Under the pieces are notes generated by a model. It worked only from the letters and a program-made list of their open reading frames with translations. It ran no database searches and was not told where the DNA came from. A stretch of DNA of 64,000 bases from Caulobacteraceae bacterium (GTDB taxonomy: Bacteria; Pseudomonadota; Alphaproteobacteria; Caulobacterales; Caulobacteraceae): the NCBI GenBank assembly GCA_031291645.1, contig JARLIQ010000036.1, forward strand, positions 108,363 to 172,362. The letters are read 5' to 3'. The position numbers and the translations under genes were made by a program. How positions within the stretch are numbered: the first letter of the stretch is position 1; every line of letters begins with the position of its first letter. Below, piece after piece: positions 52,371 to 59,941 of this stretch.

Positions 52371-55300
52371 CTAGACCTCCGCCGTCAGGTCGCCGGCGTG
52401 CGGCGCGCCGCCGGTCGTGGGCACTTCGGGCGGCTTGGGCGGCGGCTTGGGCAGCCGTTGGGCGACCGCGCGGCTGACGACATAGAAGACCGGCGTGAAG
52501 ATCAGGCCGAAGACGGTCACCCCGATCATCCCGAAGAAGACCGCCACGCCCAACGCCTGACGCATCTCCGCGCCCGCGCCGGTGGCGAAGGCGAGCGGCG
52601 CGACGCCCAGGATGAAGGCGAAGGACGTCATCAGGATGGGCCGCAGCCGCGTGCGCGCCGCCTCCGCGGCCGCCTCGTGGCGCTCCAGCCCATGCTCGAG
52701 TTCGCCCTGCCGCGCGAACTCGACGATCAAGATGGCGTTCTTGGCGGCCAGTCCGATCAGCACGATCAGGCCGATCTGGGTCAGGATGTTGTTGTCCATG
52801 CCCCGCAGGTTGATCCCGAGCATGGCCGCGAGCAGGCACATGGGCACGATCAGGATCACCGCGAACGGCAGGGTCACGCTCTCGTAGAGCGCGGCCAGCA
52901 ACAGGAAGACGAACACCACCGCCAGGGCGAAGACCAGCGTGCCGGTGTTGCCGGCCAATTGCTCCTGGTAGGACAGTTCGGTCCATTCGAAGCCATAGCC
53001 GGCCGGCAGACGCTGGCGGGCGAGCCGCTCCATCGCCGCCATCGCCTGGCCGCTGGAATAGCCGGGCGCGGCGTCGCCTTGGACCTCGGCGCCGGGGAAC
53101 AGGTTGTAGCGCAGCACCCGGTAGGGCCCGGTGATCCGCTTGATGTTGACCACCGAACCCAGCGGCACCATGGCGCCCGAGGTCGAGCGGGTGCGCAGTT
53201 CGGCGATCTGGGCGGGATCCTGCCGGAACGGCGCGTCGGCCTGGGCCAGAACCTGGAAGGTCCGGCCGAACAGGTTGAAGTCGTTGACGAAGCTCGAACC
53301 CAGATAGGTCTGCAGAGTGTCGAACACCTCGCTGTCCTTGACCCCCAGCATCTCGGCCTTGGACCGGTCGATGTCGGCGTAGATCCGCGGGGTGCGGGTG
53401 TTGTAGGTGGCGAAGACGCTGGCGAGCGCCGGGTCGTGGCTCGCCGCCTGGACCAGATCGTTGGTCGCCGCCTCCAGCGCCTGCGGCCCGTGCCCGCCCT
53501 GGTCCTCGACGATCATCTTGAACCCGCCGGTGGTGCCGATGCCGCGCACCGCCGGCGGCTGGATGATGCGGATGTCGGCCCCGGTGATCGAATCCAGCCG
53601 CGCGCGCAGGTCGGCGATCACCTTGGGCGTCGTCATGTGCTTGGCCAGCCGCACGGCGAACGGCTGCAGCATCAGATAGACTTGGCCGCCGTTGGAGGCG
53701 GTGGTGTTGGTCGTCGCGTCGACGCCGGCGTAGACCGAGGCGGCGACGGTGCTCGGCGAGGACAGCAGCCGATGGGTCACGTCGCGCATGATCGCGTCGG
53801 TTCGGTCCAGCGCCGAGCCGACCGGCAGGTTCACCGCCACCAGCAGTTGCCCCTGGTCCTGGGCCGGGATGAAGCCCCTCGGTGTCGCGATCAGGCGCCA
53901 GCCGGTCAGGGCCAGCAGGCCCACGTAGAGGATCAGCATGATCGCCACCATCCGCACCACCCTGCGGGTAAGGTTCGAATACCCGCCGCTGAGCCGGTCG
54001 AACTGGCGATTGAACCCGTCGGCGAAGGCCGCGAACGGCCGCTCCCAGGGCTTGGGAATGCGGTGATGGTCGTGGGTCTTCATGATCAGCGCGGCCAGGG
54101 CCGGCGACAGGGTGAGCGACACCACGAGCGAGATCAGGGTCGCGGTGGCGATGGTCAGGGCGAACTGCTTGTAGAACTGGCCGGAGATGCCGCCGATCAT
54201 GGCCGAGGGCACGAACACGGCGGTCAGCACCAGGGCGATGGCCACCAGGGCGCCGCCGACCTCGTCCATGGTGGTGTGCGCGGCCTCGCGCGGCGTCACC
54301 CCCGCCCGCAGGTGCCGCTCGACGTTCTCGACCACAACGATGGCGTCGTCCACCACGATGCCGATCGCCAGCACAAGGCCGAAGAGCGAGAGGTTGTTCA
54401 GCGAAAAGCCGAACGCGGCCATCACCGCGAAGGTGCCGATCAGCGACACCGGGATGGCGATGATCGGAATCACCGCCGCCCGCCAGGTCTGCAGGAAGAT
54501 CATCACCACCAGCACGACCAGGATCAGGGCCTCGAACAGCGTCTTTTCGACCTCGTTGATCGAGGCGCGGACGTATTCGGTCGGGTTGTAGATGACCTTG
54601 TAGTCCAGCCCCGCCGGGAAGCTCTGCTTGAGCCGGTCCATCGTGCGGCGCACGGCCTCGGCCGTCTGCAGGGCGTTCGAGCCGGGCTGCTGCAGGATGC
54701 CCAGCGCCACCGCGTTGTGCTCGTTCATGTAGGCGTTGGTGGTGTAGTCGGCCGCGCCGAGCTCCACGCGCGCTACGTCGGAGACCCGCGTCACGCGGCC
54801 CTGGGAGTCGGTCTTGACGATGATGTTCCCGAACTCATCCGGCGTCGAAAGCCGACCAAGGGCCTCGATGTTGAGCTGATAGGCGCTGGCGCCGTGCTGC
54901 TGGGGCGGTTGGCCGAGCGTGCCGGCCGCGACCTGGACGTTGTGGCTGCTCAGGGCGTTGACCACGTCCTCGACCGTCAGGTCGCGGGCTGCGGCCCGGT
55001 CGGGGTCGATCCAGATCCGCATCGCATAGTCGCGCGCCGCGCGGCTGCCGATGTCGCCCACCCCCGGCACGCGCAGCAGGACGTCGCGGATGTGCAGGCC
55101 CACGTAGTTGGCGATGTACTGCTGATCGAGCGAGCCATCCGGCGAGTACATGTGCACCGCCATCAGAAAATCGGGCGAGCTCTTGCGCACCACGACGCCG
55201 GAGGCGACCACCTCTGACGGCAGGTGCGGCGTCGCGGTCGCAACCCGGTTTTCGACCAGCACCTGGGCCTGGTTCGGATCTGTGCCCAGCTTGAAGGTGA

Positions 55301-55580
55301 CCGTGATGGTCACGTGGCCGTCGCCGGTCGACTGGGAGGACATGTAGAGCATGTCCTCGACGCCGTTGATCTGTTCCTCGATCGGATCGGCGACGGTGTC
55401 GGCCAGGGTCTCCGCCGAGGCGCCGGGATAGGTGGCCGTGACATTGACCGTCGGCGGCGAGATCTCCGGATACTGGGCGATGGGCAAGGCCGGAAAGGCG
55501 ATCGCCCCGATCAGGGTGATCAGGATCGCCACCACGCCAGCGAACACGGGCCGGTCGATGAAGAAGTGGGAAAGGCGCAT
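52371..55580 (-). CDS. RND multidrug efflux permease, HAE1 family
   Basis: 1069 residues, twelve transmembrane segments and two large periplasmic loops. N-terminal FFIDRPVFAGVVAILITLIG, the proton-relay aspartates in GIVVDDAIVVVENVERH, and the late block GLAAKNAILIVEFA are all AcrB-type features. It exports hydrophobic or amphiphilic compounds using the proton gradient. The adaptor gene lies 12 bases upstream and the outer-membrane factor gene four bases downstream. The substrates are unknown. Confidence 0.96.
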   Translation of the reverse strand: MRLSHFFIDRPVFAGVVAILITLIGAIAFPALPIAQYPEISPPTVNVTATYPGASAETLADTVADPIEEQINGVEDMLYMSSQSTGDGHVTITVTFKLGTDPNQAQVLVENRVATATPHLPSEVVASGVVVRKSSPDFLMAVHMYSPDGSLDQQYIANYVGLHIRDVLLRVPGVGDIGSRAARDYAMRIWIDPDRAAARDLTVEDVVNALSSHNVQVAAGTLGQPPQQHGASAYQLNIEALGRLSTPDEFGNIIVKTDSQGRVTRVSDVARVELGAADYTTNAYMNEHNAVALGILQQPGSNALQTAEAVRRTMDRLKQSFPAGLDYKVIYNPTEYVRASINEVEKTLFEALILVVLVVMIFLQTWRAAVIPIIAIPVSLIGTFAVMAAFGFSLNNLSLFGLVLAIGIVVDDAIVVVENVERHLRAGVTPREAAHTTMDEVGGALVAIALVLTAVFVPSAMIGGISGQFYKQFALTIATATLISLVVSLTLSPALAALIMKTHDHHRIPKPWERPFAAFADGFNRQFDRLSGGYSNLTRRVVRMVAIMLILYVGLLALTGWRLIATPRGFIPAQDQGQLLVAVNLPVGSALDRTDAIMRDVTHRLLSSPSTVAASVYAGVDATTNTTASNGGQVYLMLQPFAVRLAKHMTTPKVIADLRARLDSITGADIRIIQPPAVRGIGTTGGFKMIVEDQGGHGPQALEAATNDLVQAASHDPALASVFATYNTRTPRIYADIDRSKAEMLGVKDSEVFDTLQTYLGSSFVNDFNLFGRTFQVLAQADAPFRQDPAQIAELRTRSTSGAMVPLGSVVNIKRITGPYRVLRYNLFPGAEVQGDAAPGYSSGQAMAAMERLARQRLPAGYGFEWTELSYQEQLAGNTGTLVFALAVVFVFLLLAALYESVTLPFAVILIVPMCLLAAMLGINLRGMDNNILTQIGLIVLIGLAAKNAILIVEFARQGELEHGLERHEAAAEAARTRLRPILMTSFAFILGVAPLAFATGAGAEMRQALGVAVFFGMIGVTVFGLIFTPVFYVVSRAVAQRLPKPPPKPPEVPTTGGAPHAGDLTAEV

Positions 55581-55592
55581 CGACCGGCGGGC

Positions 55593-56792
55593 CTAGCGCG
55601 CCGGATCGGCGATCTTCGCCGAGGTCGCCGCCGGGGTCACGTAGTCGGCCCCTGCGCTCGGGGGATTGGGCGCGATCGCACCCTGCCGGGTCGTGACCTT
55701 CTGCCCCGGACGGGCGCGCTGGACGCCGTCGATGATGATCACGTCCGAGGCCGAAACGCCGCTGTGGATGACCCTCAACCCCTCGGACAGCGGGCCAACA
55801 TCGACGTCCCGCTCCGACACGATCCCGCCGGGTCCGACCACATAGACCACCTGCCGCGTCTGGTCGGTGACCACCGCCCGGTCCGGGATGAGCAGGGCCT
55901 GGTAGGGCCCCGAACCCAGGAGGCGCATGTGCCCGAACATGCCCGGCGTCAGAAAGCCGCTCGGATTGGCGACCACCGCCCGGCCCCGGATCGTGCCCGA
56001 TCCGGTGTCCAGCGAATTGTCGACGAAGTCCATGCGGCCCTTCCAGCGATACTCCGTCTCGTCCTGCAGCCGGATCTCGACCGGATTGGGCGTCTGACGC
56101 GACGAGATCCGGGCGCCCGTGCGGTTGGCCCGCTCGTACTTCAGATAGAGCGCCTCCGAACCCGTGAAGCCGAACCGGATCGGATCGAGATCGACGATGT
56201 TGGTCAGGACAGTGGTGTCGGCGGCGACCAGGTTACCCGGCGCGATCCGTCGATCGGACACTCGGCCGGTCAGCGGGGCGGTCACCCGGGTGAACTGGAG
56301 GTTCAGCGCATTGGTCTGGACCGCGGCCCGGGCCGAAACCAGGTCCGCCTGCGCCTGACGCTCGGCGGCGACCAGGGCGTCGTAGGCCTGCTGGCTGATC
56401 GCGTGGGCCGCGAGCAGCGGGGCGCCGCGGGCGGCGTCCGCCTTGGCGTTGGCCAGCGCCGCCTGGGCGTGGGCTTCCTGGCCCTTGGCCTGGTCCAGCG
56501 CGGCTTGGTACGGCCGCGGGTCGATGACGAACAGGACCTGCCCTTTTCGCACGATGTCGCCGTCCTTGAACCCCACCGATTGCAGGTAGCCCGACACGCG
56601 CGGGCGCACGTCGACCGAGTTCACCGCCTCGAATTGACCCAGGAAGTCGTCCCAGTCGACCACGGTCCTGGCCAGCGGATGGGCCACGGTGACCGCGGGC
56701 GGCGGCGGCGAGGCTTTCGGCTTGGACGGCCCGCAGCCGGCCATTCCGACCGACGCCAAAGCCAGCAGGCTCCAAACAACGACTATGCGCAT
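55593..56792 (-). CDS. RND efflux periplasmic adaptor lipoprotein
   Basis: 399 residues. A signal with lipobox VGMAGC precedes a lipoyl/barrel-sandwich half (RPRVSGYLQSVGFKDGDIVRKG), a helical hairpin (~residues 95-165), a second half-motif (APLTGRVSDRRIAPGNLV) and membrane-proximal domains. It joins the RND permease to the outer-membrane factor. ATG 56792 gives the signal peptide directly; the open frame runs to 56975 without coding character. First gene of the pump operon, divergent from fixJ. Confidence 0.93.
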   Translation of the reverse strand: MRIVVVWSLLALASVGMAGCGPSKPKASPPPPAVTVAHPLARTVVDWDDFLGQFEAVNSVDVRPRVSGYLQSVGFKDGDIVRKGQVLFVIDPRPYQAALDQAKGQEAHAQAALANAKADAARGAPLLAAHAISQQAYDALVAAERQAQADLVSARAAVQTNALNLQFTRVTAPLTGRVSDRRIAPGNLVAADTTVLTNIVDLDPIRFGFTGSEALYLKYERANRTGARISSRQTPNPVEIRLQDETEYRWKGRMDFVDNSLDTGSGTIRGRAVVANPSGFLTPGMFGHMRLLGSGPYQALLIPDRAVVTDQTRQVVYVVGPGGIVSERDVDVGPLSEGLRVIHSGVSASDVIIIDGVQRARPGQKVTTRQGAIAPNPPSAGADYVTPAATSAKIADPAR

Positions 56793-57199
56793 GCCGACTT
56801 CATGTTGCGTCTCGACGCGCGCGCGGTCCTCCCACGCCCGCCTCCGTTGAATCGGAGGCTTCCCGCGCCCCTGTTTCCCAGCCGTCCCTGCAAACGGCTT
56901 GGGCGAGTTCTGTGTAGCGGTCAAGAGGGCCAGGTCGATCCAAGCCTGCACGGCGCAGGTTCGCGATCGGGCCATGCGGCGTCCAGACGGCGCTCGTTTC
57001 TGGATCGTCTGAAATTCGGGGCTCTGGGCCGCCTGCGGCTTATGCTGGCCGTTATTGGCGTCTTCCCCTATGACGGACCATCGCCCAAGCTTGGCGCGAA
57101 GAGTCTCGGGGGCGCGTGCAATGCCAGCAAGAGCGGGATATGCCAGTCTCTGGCCGGATCACCGTTGCGTCCGGCGGTTGAGCATCGGCAGGTTCGAGA
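56793..57199. other. Divergent intergenic region between efflux adaptor and fixJ
   Basis: 407 bases without a recognisable gene. It should contain the promoters of the efflux operon and of fixJ. I found no FixK-type box, RNA gene or convincing repeat in it. Confidence 0.4.
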
Positions 57200-57814
57200 A
57201 TGTCCGATAAGCCGGTCATTCACGTCATCGACGACGACGAGGCGGTTCGCGATTCGCTGAGCTTCATGCTCGAGACGGCCGACTTCGTCGTCCGCGCCTA
57301 TGATTCCGCGATCAGTTTTCTCGACCGGCTGCCGGACGTCGAGCCAGGCTGCGTCATCACCGACGTGCGCATGCCGGAGATGAGCGGCTTGGAACTGGTC
57401 CGTCGGCTAACGGCCCTGGGCGTCACCCTGCCCGTGATCGTCATCACCGGCCACGGCGACGTGCCCCTGGCCGTCGAGGCGATGAAGGCCGGGGTCATCG
57501 ACTTCATCGAAAAGCCGTTCGATGACGAGGCCATACTGACGGCGCTTGGCGTGGCGCTCTCGCACGACGCCGGCGCCGACGGCAAGGACGCCGAGCGCAT
57601 GGCATTCGCCCAGCGCGTCGCGGCCCTGTCGACGCGCGAGCGGCAGGTGCTGGGCGGCCTGGTCGCCGGCCACGCCAACAAGGTGATCGCCAACCAGCTG
57701 GGCATCAGTCCGCGCACCGTCGAGGTCTACCGCGCCAACGTCATGACCAAGATGCAGGCCTCCAGCCTTTCGGAACTCGTCCGCATGGCCCTTCTGGTCG
57801 GCATCGACCGCTGA
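57200..57814 (+). CDS. fixJ: FixJ-family response regulator
   Basis: 204 residues. Receiver domain with D11-D13 acidic cluster, phosphoacceptor D55 in GCVITDVRMPEMSG, ITGHGDVPLAVEAMKAG and the lysine in DFIEKPFDD. A LuxR-type helix-turn-helix follows (LSTRERQVLGGLVAG, NQLGISPRTVEVYRANVMTKM). FixJ activates fixK under low oxygen when phosphorylated by FixL. Neither fixL nor fixK is next to it in this window. A FixK-type box lies 32 bases past its stop, before the universal stress gene. Confidence 0.9.
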   Translation: MSDKPVIHVIDDDEAVRDSLSFMLETADFVVRAYDSAISFLDRLPDVEPGCVITDVRMPEMSGLELVRRLTALGVTLPVIVITGHGDVPLAVEAMKAGVIDFIEKPFDDEAILTALGVALSHDAGADGKDAERMAFAQRVAALSTRERQVLGGLVAGHANKVIANQLGISPRTVEVYRANVMTKMQASSLSELVRMALLVGIDR

Positions 57815-57845
57815 ACGCGCCGGACCGCGGTCCGACCGGCGGCGG

Positions 57846-57859
57846 TTGATTGGCGTCAA
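57846..57859. promoter_or_regulatory. FixK/FNR-type box upstream of the universal stress gene
   Basis: TTGATTGGCGTCAA matches TTGA-N6-TCAA exactly. Its centre at 57852.5 predicts transcription near 57894, 28 bases before ATG 57922. This is a class II activator geometry, so control by low oxygen through FixK is likely. Confidence 0.6.
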
Positions 57860-57921
57860 TTCAAAGGTCCGGCGACCTCCCTAATCTCGCTGACGCAATC
57901 CAAGACAGGACGGGACGGCAG

Positions 57922-58755
57922 ATGGCCTACAAAGACATATTGGTTCACATCGACAAGGCCGCCTCGCACCGCCGCTACCAGGTCGCCGCGAACCTCGCCG
58001 CGCGGGCCGGCGGATCGCTGACCGGCGTCTATCTGCGCACCACCTTGATCAACCAGTACGTCAACATCGGCTCGATCGGCTATCTCCCGCCGGAAGACCT
58101 CGACCGGCTGATCAAGGAGCACAACCAGGGCCAGACCGAGGACGCCGAGGCCGCCGCCGCCGTCTTCAAGGCCGCCGCCGCCGCGGCAGGCGCGCCCGCC
58201 GAATGGTGCGCGGTGGATGGCGACACGCCCGACGCCCTGATCGCCGAGGCCCGGCGGACGGATCTGGCCGTGCTGTCCCCGCCGGTCCCCAACCCGCCCT
58301 ACAACGCCCACGGCTCTGCGGTGGACGTGGCGCTGGGCGGCGGCGGACCGGTGCTGGTGGTTCCCGACGCCGACGGCGACGTGACGGTGGGCCGCAAGGT
58401 GCTGGTGGCCTGGAACGGCTCGCGCGAAGCCGCGCGGGCGCTGCGCGACGCCCTGCCTCTGTTCGCCCCGGACGCCGACGTGACGGTGCTCACCATCCGG
58501 CCCAAGGGCGCAGAGCTGGCGCCCGACGCGAGCCTTCGCCGGCACCTGGAGCATCTCGGCTTCAAGCCCAAGCTGACGGTGGTCGGCGACGATCACGAGG
58601 CGCACGTGCTGATCGAGCGCCAGGCCAAGGCGATCGGCGCGGACCTGATCGTCATGGGCCTCTATGGCCACTCGCGCGTGCAGGAATTCGTGCTGGGCGG
58701 GGCGAGCCGCGGCCTGCTGCACGCCGCGCCGGCGCCGCTGCTCTTCTCGCACTGA
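57922..58755 (+). CDS. Universal stress protein, two-domain
   Basis: 277 residues. The N-terminal half begins MAYKDILVHIDKAASHRR. The second half begins GRKVLVAWNGSREAARALRD and ends with GLYGHSRVQEFVLGGASRG, the G-x2-G-x9-G nucleotide motif. Tandem UspA domains of this type are commonly induced by hypoxia or starvation. ATG 57922 is chosen; the frame extends to 57850 across the FixK-type box. Convergent with the second TauD-type gene, 12 bases apart. Confidence 0.9.
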   Translation: MAYKDILVHIDKAASHRRYQVAANLAARAGGSLTGVYLRTTLINQYVNIGSIGYLPPEDLDRLIKEHNQGQTEDAEAAAAVFKAAAAAAGAPAEWCAVDGDTPDALIAEARRTDLAVLSPPVPNPPYNAHGSAVDVALGGGGPVLVVPDADGDVTVGRKVLVAWNGSREAARALRDALPLFAPDADVTVLTIRPKGAELAPDASLRRHLEHLGFKPKLTVVGDDHEAHVLIERQAKAIGADLIVMGLYGHSRVQEFVLGGASRGLLHAAPAPLLFSH

Positions 58756-58767
58756 CGGGCCAAGCGC

Positions 58768-59637
58768 TCAGACGGGCGTCTCGCCCGCCACGGTCGTGCG
58801 ATGCATCACCCGCCGATGGCCGTCATAGCCGCCGGTGGCGTTGTGCAGCGCGCAGCGATTGTCCCACATCGTCAGCATGTCGGTGCGCCAGGCGTGGCGA
58901 TAGACGAAGGCGTCCTGGGTCATGTGCTGGAACAGGAAGCCCAGCAGCGCCGCCGATTCCGCCACGGTCATGCCTTCCAGGCCCAGGGTGTAGACCAGGT
59001 TGACGAACAGGGCCCTGCGACCGCTGACCGGGTGGGTCCGCACCACCGGATGCGCATGGGTCTTCTCCGCCTCGACGCTGGGCAGTATCTGCATGCTGCG
59101 CTTGACGGTCTCGCTCGCGTAGAAGCCGCCCGACCCGTAGGGCCTCCCCGCGGAATGCACCGCGCGCAGGCCCCCAAGCAGCCGCTGCATCGCCGGGCTG
59201 AGCGCTTCATAGGCCCGGTAGCCGTCGGCGTAGAGCGTGTCGCCGCCGGAGGGCGGGACGATCTTGGCGTGCAGCAGGGTTGCGGCCGGCGGCTGGTCCT
59301 GGAAGCTCCAGTCCGAATGCCAGGCGCCGCCGAACACGCTGGCGGTCTCCTCGGACTCGCGCCGCACCTCGAGGATATGAGGCCGGTCGGCCAGGGGTTT
59401 GACATAAGGATCGTCGCCGAACGCCCCGAACTGGAGGGTGAAGGCCTCGAGCTGGTCATGGTTCAGGGGCTGATCGGGAAACCAGACCACCGAGTGGTCG
59501 GCGAAGGCGCGCTTGACCTCGGCCAGGGTCTGCGGTGGCAGCGGACGCGAAAGGTCGAGGCCGGTGATTTCCGCCCCGAAGCCCGACGGATTAGGTTTCA
59601 GGCGGATCGGCGGCGCCCGAAGCGCGGTTTCGGCCAT
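58768..59637 (-). CDS. TauD/TfdA family dioxygenase (second copy of the family)
   Basis: 289 residues. Iron ligands H107-x-D109 in GAWHSDW and H265 in RCALHNATGGY; the 2-oxoglutarate arginine is R276 or R280 near the C-terminus. RTHPVSGRRALFVNLVYT is the shared family block. Only partly similar to the dioxygenase at 33727, so not a recent duplicate. ATG 59637 has GGGAGGAGACAG just upstream; the longer frame to 60027 has no coding character. The substrate is unknown. Possibly transcribed from the FixK-like box at 59917 with a long leader. Confidence 0.88.
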   Translation of the reverse strand: MAETALRAPPIRLKPNPSGFGAEITGLDLSRPLPPQTLAEVKRAFADHSVVWFPDQPLNHDQLEAFTLQFGAFGDDPYVKPLADRPHILEVRRESEETASVFGGAWHSDWSFQDQPPAATLLHAKIVPPSGGDTLYADGYRAYEALSPAMQRLLGGLRAVHSAGRPYGSGGFYASETVKRSMQILPSVEAEKTHAHPVVRTHPVSGRRALFVNLVYTLGLEGMTVAESAALLGFLFQHMTQDAFVYRHAWRTDMLTMWDNRCALHNATGGYDGHRRVMHRTTVAGETPV

Positions 59638-59941
59638 TGGCTGTCTCCTCCCTCGCCTCTTTCGGGCGTCGGGAGGAAGCTGGACCCATTCCGGACGGTT
59701 TGAAAGATCAGGGGCGCACCTGTCGCCCAAACGACAACGCGCTCCAGGGGGGGCCTGGAGCGCGCATCTCGGTGGCACGTCCGCCAAGTTGACGGTCCAC
59801 CCTTTCCCGACGGCGCCATGGGGGGTGTACGGTCCGTCGGAAACTTTAGTCGGTTCAGGCCGTAGCGGCCGTCGCCCGTGTTGGGACCAATGTGCCTGCG
59901 CCCTCTGGGCGATGGACTGATCTAGATCAAAATCGAGCGAT
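59638..59941. other. Intergenic region upstream of the dioxygenase gene
   Basis: 304 bases. It contains a perfect hairpin with GCGCTCCAGG at 59739-59748 and CCTGGAGCGC at 59754-59763 around a 5-base G loop, and the FixK-like box at 59917-59930. On the minus strand the hairpin would lie in the leader of the dioxygenase mRNA. No gene is seen. Confidence 0.45.
59917..59930. promoter_or_regulatory. FixK/FNR-like box upstream of the second dioxygenase gene
   Basis: CTGATCTAGATCAA matches TTGA-N6-TCAA with one mismatch. It lies 12 bases beyond the stop of the acyltransferase gene and 280 bases upstream of the dioxygenase start. If used for the dioxygenase, the leader would be about 245 bases. Confidence 0.4.

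Noticed and set aside
52398..55217. 939-codon open frame antisense to the RND permease
   Set aside because: High-GC genes of this codon bias leave long open antisense frames; the translation is His/Arg/Asp-rich with no domain, while the opposite strand is a clear RND protein.
58768..59637. Recent duplication of the dioxygenase at 33727
   Set aside because: Only the family blocks (HSD, RTHPVSGR) match; the rest differs in sequence and length, so these are distant family members.
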